8,994 bases of DNA, from positions 461 to 9,454 of the forward strand of contig PCVT01000098.1 of NCBI GenBank assembly GCA_002787075.1, written 5' to 3'. Of the stretch, positions 4,740 to 8,994 are shown one piece after another. Positions within the stretch are counted from its first letter, which is position 1. The number at the start of each line of letters is the position of its first letter. This DNA is from Parcubacteria group bacterium CG11_big_fil_rev_8_21_14_0_20_41_14. Lineage in GTDB: Bacteria; Patescibacteriota; Patescibacteriia; UBA2169. The notes beneath the pieces are model-generated. The model saw only the letters and a program-made list of their open reading frames with translations. It was not told the origin of the DNA and did no database searches. The position numbers and the translations under genes are program-made.

Positions 4740-5837
4740 ATGGAAATTATAAAACACCGCAAAATTTATTTCGCCATATCAGGCCTTCTTGTTGTAGCAA
4801 GTATTGTTTTAATTGGCTTATATGGGCTTAAGCTTGGTATTGATTTTACTGGGGGATCATTAATGGAAATCAAAGTGCATCAAGATGTCCAGACCAGCGC
4901 ACCGGCTATTCAAACGATTTTGACTGAATCAAGCGAGAATCATGAGGCAGTGTTAGATAGCGTGCAGGTTCAGCCAACTGAGGACAATGGATTTTTATTG
5001 CGGTTCAAGGATGTTTCAGAAGATAAGCACCAGCAAATTCTAGGATATTTGAATACGAAATTATCAGAAGGAGTTGAGATTGATGAAAATAATTCTCGCC
5101 TTTACCAAGGTGGGGATACAGGGGGGGTTCCAGATGTTTCCGGTATTCAGGCAATTGATTCAGAAGGCAATCCAGTTGATATTTCATTTGAGCCAGTCAA
5201 TCAAGAAGGTGTTATTTCTTCTCCTGTCATCACCATTGGTGGCACGCAAGTAGTGGAAGAGCAAAGGTTTGAATCAATTGGCCCGGTAATCGGGCAGGAA
5301 CTTCAGGATAAGGCAGTTGAAGCCATGATTGTGGTGCTTATCGCGATTGTTTTATATATTGCTTGGGCGTTCCGAAAAGTATCTGATCCGGTTTCTTCCT
5401 GGAAATATGGGATTGTGGCAATTGCCGCGTTAGTGCATGATGTGTCTATTCCAGTTGGCGTGTTCGTGATTTTGGGCAAGGTTGCGAATGTTGAGGTTGA
5501 TATTTTGTTTGTGACCGCCTTGCTCACTATTCTCGGCTATTCAGTGAATGACACGATTGTGGTGTTTGACCGTACGCGCGAGAATTTAGCCCGGGACCAT
5601 CATAAGCATGATTTTGATTATCTAGTGAATAAAAGCGTGAATGAGACAATCCGCAGATCTTTGTTTACCGCGTTAACCACGTTTCTTGTCTTGCTCGCGA
5701 TTTACCTCTATGGCGGAGAATCAATTAAGAATTTTGTTCTGGCTTTGATGATTGGAGTTGTGGCTGGAACTTATTCCTCTATCTTTTTGGCGTCTCCTTT
5801 GCTGGTTGTTTGGGAGAAGTGGTCAAGAAGGCGGTAA
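4740..5837 (+). CDS. secF: Protein translocase subunit SecF with enlarged external domain
   Basis: A 365-aa inner-membrane SecF, partner of SecD. TM1 is at about 9-29, followed by the family motif G-I-D-F-T-G-G-S at 33-40. The C-terminal five-helix bundle begins after S-I-G-P-V-I-G-Q-E-L (179-188). It includes L-V-H-D-V at 231-235, I-L-G-Y-S-V-N-D-T-I-V-V-F-D-R-T-R-E-N at 264-282, and the closing helices at about 305-358. The protein ends in a basic W-S-R-R-R tail. Typical SecF is about 300 residues; the excess lies in the external domain, where roughly residues 115-172 form a Gly/Asp/Val-rich, low-hydrophobicity stretch (G-G-D-T-G-G-V-P-D-V near 124-133). The start 1 nt after the secD stop is well supported by the GGGGAG site. 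Confidence 0.95.
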   Translation: MEIIKHRKIYFAISGLLVVASIVLIGLYGLKLGIDFTGGSLMEIKVHQDVQTSAPAIQTILTESSENHEAVLDSVQVQPTEDNGFLLRFKDVSEDKHQQILGYLNTKLSEGVEIDENNSRLYQGGDTGGVPDVSGIQAIDSEGNPVDISFEPVNQEGVISSPVITIGGTQVVEEQRFESIGPVIGQELQDKAVEAMIVVLIAIVLYIAWAFRKVSDPVSSWKYGIVAIAALVHDVSIPVGVFVILGKVANVEVDILFVTALLTILGYSVNDTIVVFDRTRENLARDHHKHDFDYLVNKSVNETIRRSLFTALTTFLVLLAIYLYGGESIKNFVLALMIGVVAGTYSSIFLASPLLVVWEKWSRRR

Positions 5838-5842
5838 TCTAA

Positions 5843-5857
5843 GTCGCTACCAGCGAC
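5843..5857. repeat. Short hairpin after secF
   Basis: GTCGCT (5843-5848) and AGCGAC (5852-5857) are perfect complements around a 3-nt loop, directly after the secF stop. There is no T-run. It is the left border of the GC-rich repeat island, and a related hairpin CAGCG/CGCTG (5947-5951 and 5959-5963) forms the right border. Confidence 0.55.
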
Positions 5858-5949
5858 CCTGTCGCTTGCTTGGAGCGAAAGGCGGCGGGTTCCCGCTCCC
5901 ATCGACTCTGTCGCTTGCTTGGAACGAAAGGCGGCGGGTTCGCTCCCAG
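5854..5949. repeat. GC-rich tandem repeat, two units of about 49 bp
   Basis: Unit 1 (5854-5902) and unit 2 (5903-5949) are nearly identical: both carry CTGTCGCTTGCTTGGA and CGAAAGGCGGCGGGTTC, and end in GCTCCCA. Unit 2 lacks two bases after GGGTTC and has three substitutions. Degenerate partial units flank both sides. The block is far more GC-rich than its surroundings. Unit 1 can fold with GGAGCG (5872-5877) against CGCTCC (5894-5899), or as GCGGG-tt-CCCGC (5885-5896). It is not coding: open frames through it exist in several phases only because stops are rare in GC-rich DNA. It is probably a dispersed extragenic repeat. Confidence 0.7.
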
Positions 5950-5979
5950 CGGACTCGTCGCTGACGTTAATTGCCTTTC

Positions 5980-6007
5980 CGCGTTTATCAACAAACGCGA
6001 TTTTTTT
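5980..6007 (+). terminator. Intrinsic terminator of the secD-secF operon
   Basis: CGCGTTT (5980-5986) pairs perfectly with AAACGCG (5993-5999) around a 6-nt loop, followed by A and seven T residues (6001-6007). This is a standard Rho-independent terminator on the + strand. It separates secDF from the promoter at 6022-6030. Confidence 0.85.
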
Positions 6008-6021
6008 GTTTTGGGGAAAAG

Positions 6022-6030
6022 TGGTATAAT
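6022..6030 (+). promoter_or_regulatory. Extended -10 promoter of the 940-aa coiled-coil gene
   Basis: TGGTATAAT (6022-6030) is a perfect extended -10 element. No convincing -35 is present at 17-18 nt spacing, only a T-run belonging to the preceding terminator. The expected start near 6037 leaves about 20 nt of leader before ATG 6058, with no Shine-Dalgarno in it. Confidence 0.7.
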
Positions 6031-6057
6031 AAATTTAAGATATTTTATCATTCCATT

Positions 6058-8880
6058 ATGAACAAAGAAGGTGTTCCTAAAATAGATAGATCAAACATTG
6101 AGGATGCGGAATTTGTTGATATTCCTGAAGAAGAACAGATATTATTGCCCAGAAGCGCTGAAAGTCCAAGCCCTGAAGCAGAAGAACTAAAACAAGAACA
6201 AAATAACGAAGAAGTCCATCCAGCGCCAGAATCCGAATCCTCTCTTGAATCATTAATTGCGCGCGCCAAAACAGTTGTTGCGTCGGTTTCAGATAAAGAA
6301 AAATCATATTCCCAAATCCGGGCCGCAATTGGCGAAATCAATAAAGCGGTTTCTGATTTGGAGAGATTGAATAAAATTTCCCAAAAGCGCAGGAATGGCG
6401 CATGGACTGTTTCGGTTGGGGTTGCAGAGGCCCGCGCCAAAAATGCAATACTGGTGATTGAAACAAATCCGGAGCGCAAGCCGAAGCAATCTATAAAAAG
6501 AGAAGCAAAGCCAAAGAGCGGAAAAGGCGCTCAAACCGAAGAAAAAACCATTGAACCTGAAATTGCTTCAGAGCAAGTCGCAGAATCGGAATTAGTATCT
6601 ACAGATGCGCAACATGAACAGCCGCAAATTGAAAAAATAGAAGATCCGGGAAAAGAACAAACAAAAGAATTTCTTGATTCCAGTTTGGAAAATAAGGAAC
6701 AATTAATAAATCGCGCTGAAGAGCAATTAAATCTTCTTATTCAAAATGTTCAGAAGGCAAAAGGCCTTCCCAATGCAAAACCCATAGTAAGCCAAGCGAG
6801 CGCGTGCATTGGCCGCATGAGCGAATTGCGCGCTTTGTCAGAAATAGGCAAGCAGGATTTGAATTCATTGCGCGCCCTGATCAATACTTTGTCTTGGTAT
6901 GCTTCGGTTGATTTGAACAATAATGAGCCAGTGATTGAATATGACGAGGCCAGTGGAGAAGAAATCGCGACTAACAGGACAAAAAGCAATATTATGACCG
7001 AAGCGCTCTCCGGAGTTCAAGGATCCCATGGGCATCTTGAGAGATTAAATAATTTGATAACTGAGATAATCGCGTCTCATGACCTTGGCGCAGAGCATCA
7101 AGCCAGCACTGAACAAATGGCGCGCCAGGACATGCGGGCCGGGCTTGGGCAAAAAGAATCTGCAGAGGTAAAAGATGCGGCTCCAAATGAGACAGCAGAA
7201 AATGTTTCAGAAAATTTGCTCAAGAAAAGAGAATCGCTAAAAGCCGATTACGCGAAAAATAATGAGGAAATTGCCAAAAATAAGGAGGAAATTTCCGAAT
7301 TAGAAGGCAAACTTGCGGCTTTGAAGGCACAAGAGAGTACAACAAACGATTTAGCGGATACAGAAGAGCAAAAAGAGGCCGCAGAAGAGTTGGAAACAGA
7401 AGAAATAAAGCCAAAAAAAGAGCTGGATGAAGAAACTGCGAAATTATTTGATACGCTTGATGAATTCGCGAAAGATGTGCCTGATTTTAAGAAACCGGCA
7501 AAGAAGTTGCGTCAAGAAGCTGAGACCGGGTTTCTTAGCGATTCAGATATGGACAGAATTCGCGTTGTTGTAGAAAATGCTAAAACAGACGGATTAGTTT
7601 TTGGATACGCAAAAATTCTTGAAATAACCGTATTTGCCGCGCATATGGCGAAATTTGGCGTTGAATTGCAAAATGGGGATAGAATATCTCCTGAAGAATT
7701 TATTGAGGATAAGAAAGCTATTGATAAATCAATTGATTCGTTTTTATTGCCTGCTTATACAAAACTTAGAGCTTGGGACAAATACGCGAGCCAGCACAAC
7801 AAAAAAAACTACGAGGTAATGAAAAACAGTTCAGTGAGCGTTGACGTTATTTTTGAATATATTGATAAACTTGAGATGAAAATCAAAAATTACAATGCAT
7901 TTCTTTCTGATTGCGAGAATAAAGTTTCGGTCAGTACAAGAACCCGTGAGAGTTATAAATATGATTTAAAGAATGCTATTGATCTTGGTAATTTGCCCTC
8001 GGTATTGAATTTAGATAGAATGAATGATGTTCCGGATGCTGGGGAGCCGGATAATGAGAATAAAGAGCATGAACAAAATGATGCGCGAGCGCAAGAACAA
8101 GAAAAAGAAGACCTCCGACAATATATTGTTGATGCCGAATCTGCTGATTTTGAAAAAGAAAACAAAGCAGAGCCAAAAGTTGCGCCTGATGATGAAACAG
8201 AAGAAGAAATACATTTATCCGAAAAAGAAGAGGAACTTTTGGATTTATGGAGAAACAGTCCTGAAAAACTTGGTCAACAGCCAGGGGTTGTGCGGGTTGG
8301 AAATGTTAATGAATTGAAGAGATTTAGAAATGCCAGCATTGAAGCTATGTTTAAACCTGCAACCAGTGGAATTTTTATGTTTCTGCCAACTAGAGATAAT
8401 GAATATGCTGCAGTCACGAGAGATGGATTATTGTATGACAAAGTTATTATTGAAATTGGGGGAATTGAAGAAATTTTTGACATGCAAGGATATGATTCTA
8501 AAAAGAAATATGAATTAAAGCAAGTAGATATAATCAAACCCCCGCATTTTAAAAAAGAAGGAGATGTGTTTAAACTTATTGAAAAAGGCAAAATCGTTTT
8601 TGGCGTGGATAGAATAATAAAACCAAAAGAATTAGAAAAAGAAGAGGCCGCAGAAGAGTTGGAAAGAGAAGAACAAGCAGAGCCAGAAAAGGATAAAATA
8701 AAAGTAAAGGAATTGCGCGCGGATTTGCTTGGGCGCAAGAAAGAATTGGAACAGCTGGTCGCGAAACACAAGCAGGAAAAAAATAAAGCAAAAAAAACAA
8801 ATCTCGCGCAAGAGTTTAATCAAAAAAAGGCAAAATATGCCATACTTTTGGCAGAATTTAACAAATTAAAAGAAAACTAA
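6058..8880 (+). CDS. Large acidic coiled-coil protein with a C-terminal globular domain, function unknown
   Basis: A 940-aa Glu/Lys/Ala-rich protein I cannot name. There is no signal peptide and no membrane segment, so it is probably cytoplasmic. Residues 1-60 are acidic and disordered. A helical block at about 62-135 and another at 213-345 are joined by a Lys/Pro/Glu linker. A strong coiled coil covers about 383-425 (N-N-E-E-I-A-K-N-K-E-E-I-S-E-L-E). A more folded helical region spans about 460-650. After an acidic linker, residues about 722-855 look globular: W-R-N-S-P-E, F-M-F-L-P-T-R-D-N-E-Y-A-A-V, I-F-D-M-Q-G-Y, I-I-K-P-P-H-F-K-K-E-G-D-V-F-K-L. A basic-acidic coiled coil closes the protein (about 883-940). 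ATG 6058 is chosen because the in-frame TTG at 5971 lies inside the terminator and upstream of the promoter. A scaffold or structural role is a guess. Confidence 0.85.
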   Translation: MNKEGVPKIDRSNIEDAEFVDIPEEEQILLPRSAESPSPEAEELKQEQNNEEVHPAPESESSLESLIARAKTVVASVSDKEKSYSQIRAAIGEINKAVSDLERLNKISQKRRNGAWTVSVGVAEARAKNAILVIETNPERKPKQSIKREAKPKSGKGAQTEEKTIEPEIASEQVAESELVSTDAQHEQPQIEKIEDPGKEQTKEFLDSSLENKEQLINRAEEQLNLLIQNVQKAKGLPNAKPIVSQASACIGRMSELRALSEIGKQDLNSLRALINTLSWYASVDLNNNEPVIEYDEASGEEIATNRTKSNIMTEALSGVQGSHGHLERLNNLITEIIASHDLGAEHQASTEQMARQDMRAGLGQKESAEVKDAAPNETAENVSENLLKKRESLKADYAKNNEEIAKNKEEISELEGKLAALKAQESTTNDLADTEEQKEAAEELETEEIKPKKELDEETAKLFDTLDEFAKDVPDFKKPAKKLRQEAETGFLSDSDMDRIRVVVENAKTDGLVFGYAKILEITVFAAHMAKFGVELQNGDRISPEEFIEDKKAIDKSIDSFLLPAYTKLRAWDKYASQHNKKNYEVMKNSSVSVDVIFEYIDKLEMKIKNYNAFLSDCENKVSVSTRTRESYKYDLKNAIDLGNLPSVLNLDRMNDVPDAGEPDNENKEHEQNDARAQEQEKEDLRQYIVDAESADFEKENKAEPKVAPDDETEEEIHLSEKEEELLDLWRNSPEKLGQQPGVVRVGNVNELKRFRNASIEAMFKPATSGIFMFLPTRDNEYAAVTRDGLLYDKVIIEIGGIEEIFDMQGYDSKKKYELKQVDIIKPPHFKKEGDVFKLIEKGKIVFGVDRIIKPKELEKEEAAEELEREEQAEPEKDKIKVKELRADLLGRKKELEQLVAKHKQEKNKAKKTNLAQEFNQKKAKYAILLAEFNKLKEN
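7373..7404 (+). repeat. Intragenic 32-nt direct repeat, copy 1 (with 8642-8673)
   Basis: This stretch matches 8642-8673 at 31 of 32 positions and in the same reading frame, encoding E-A-A-E-E-L-E-T/R-E-E in both places. Near-identity at the nucleotide level, including third positions, points to recent copying or gene conversion within the gene. Both copies fall in acidic coiled-coil linkers. Confidence 0.7.
8642..8673 (+). repeat. Intragenic 32-nt direct repeat, copy 2 (with 7373-7404)
   Basis: Second copy of the in-frame repeat, with a single C-to-G change that turns Thr into Arg. It lies at the junction between the globular domain and the final coiled coil. Confidence 0.7.
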
Positions 8881-8889
8881 TATAATAAA

Positions 8890-8953
8890 GGGTATTGACC
8901 CCAGAGCAAGCTCTGGACTCTGATTCCAAGCAGAGCTGAGGGGTATTATACCC
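8890..8953. repeat. Small inverted-repeat element (REP/MITE-like)
   Basis: The ends are imperfect inverted repeats: GGGTATTGACCCC (8890-8902) against GGGGTATTATACCC (8940-8953). Inside lie two more hairpins: CCAGAG (8901-8906) with CTCTGG (8911-8916), and CTCTG (8918-8922) with CAGAG (8931-8935). GGGTAT-T-ATACCC is itself a palindrome. There is no T-run, so it is not a standard terminator, though it begins 10 nt after the coiled-coil gene stop and may protect the mRNA 3' end. Similar extragenic repeats are common in candidate-phylum genomes as I remember them. Confidence 0.6.
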
Positions 8954-8994
8954 TGTGTTAGCTCGCGGGCATCGGAAATGAATATGAGTACACA

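Noticed and set aside
5854..5949. Possible CRISPR array
   Set aside because: There are only two directly adjacent units with no unique spacers and no cas genes; it is a simple tandem duplication.
5971..6057. Longer start (TTG 5971) for the 940-aa protein
   Set aside because: The added codons run through the intrinsic terminator stem and the -10 promoter, so they cannot be in the mRNA made from that promoter. The encoded residues are unlike the acidic N-terminus that follows.
5752..6061. Overlapping small ORFs on both strands through the GC-rich island
   Set aside because: They read in several frames through tandem repeats where stops are rare, have no start signals, and translate the repeat into near-identical peptides. 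They are a by-product of composition.
8274..8771. 165-aa minus-strand ORF, rich in Ser and Phe
   Set aside because: It lies entirely opposite the 940-aa gene. Its Ser/Phe/Leu content is what the reverse complement of Glu/Lys codons gives, and there is no promoter or plausible domain.
8881..8886. TATAAT directly after the last stop as a promoter for a downstream gene
   Set aside because: The only -35-like sequence (TTTAAC, 8857-8862) is poor, and no convincing gene follows within the window. It cannot be separated from AT-rich background.
8978..8994. Start of a further gene at ATG 8978 or 8984
   Set aside because: Only five codons are visible, with no clear ribosome-binding site or promoter; too little to support a call.

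Overview
This window looks like part of a Patescibacteria (Candidate Phyla Radiation) chromosome, probably a Parcubacteria-like lineage. The reasons are a SecD carrying an inserted parvulin module, a Maf protein of the G-x-I-R-E-K type, several tiny hypothetical proteins, very tight gene packing with ATGA overlaps, and almost no Shine-Dalgarno sites. TGA is used as a true stop at 506-508 and 1176-1178, so the TGA=Gly code of Gracilibacteria/Absconditabacteria does not apply. The phylum call is inference from style; no rRNA or marker phylogeny is available here. All supported genes lie on the + strand.

Layout. Positions 1-198 are the C-terminal tail of SecA with its zinc-binding SEC-C motif. 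Positions 229-1807 hold a promoter and a compact four-gene operon: a 65-aa protein of unknown function, an AbrB/MazE-like antitoxin, a PIN-domain RNase toxin and an S51-family (PepE-like) peptidase. Three of these genes are joined to a neighbour by ATGA overlaps. Positions 1834-2127 repeat the promoter and antitoxin of that operon without the 65-aa gene or the toxin, giving an orphan antitoxin paralog about 70% identical to the first. A Maf nucleotide pyrophosphatase (2166-2735) and an 88-aa coiled-coil protein (2757-3023) follow. SecD (3032-4738) and SecF (4740-5837) form the translocase accessory pair. A GC-rich tandem-repeat island and a clear intrinsic terminator follow secF. A new promoter then drives a 940-aa acidic coiled-coil protein (6058-8880) with one compact globular domain near its C-terminus. 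The window ends in a small inverted-repeat element (8890-8953).

How the parts work together. SecA, SecD and SecF all serve protein export: SecA is the motor, and SecDF uses the proton-motive force to pull substrates through SecYEG. The parvulin module in SecD would place a prolyl isomerase/chaperone at the outer face of the translocon. The toxin-antitoxin block and its second antitoxin copy sit between secA and secDF as an accessory insertion.

Main points of interest: (a) three genes whose -10 box lies only 7-9 nt before the ATG, implying leaderless mRNAs; (b) a duplicated promoter-antitoxin module with a conserved 26-nt upstream block; (c) an uncharacterised 65-aa protein and a peptidase bracketing a toxin-antitoxin pair; (d) a SecD parvulin insertion whose strand order looks circularly permuted; (e) a large cytoplasmic coiled-coil protein with an uncharacterised globular domain; (f) two unexplained intergenic repeat elements.
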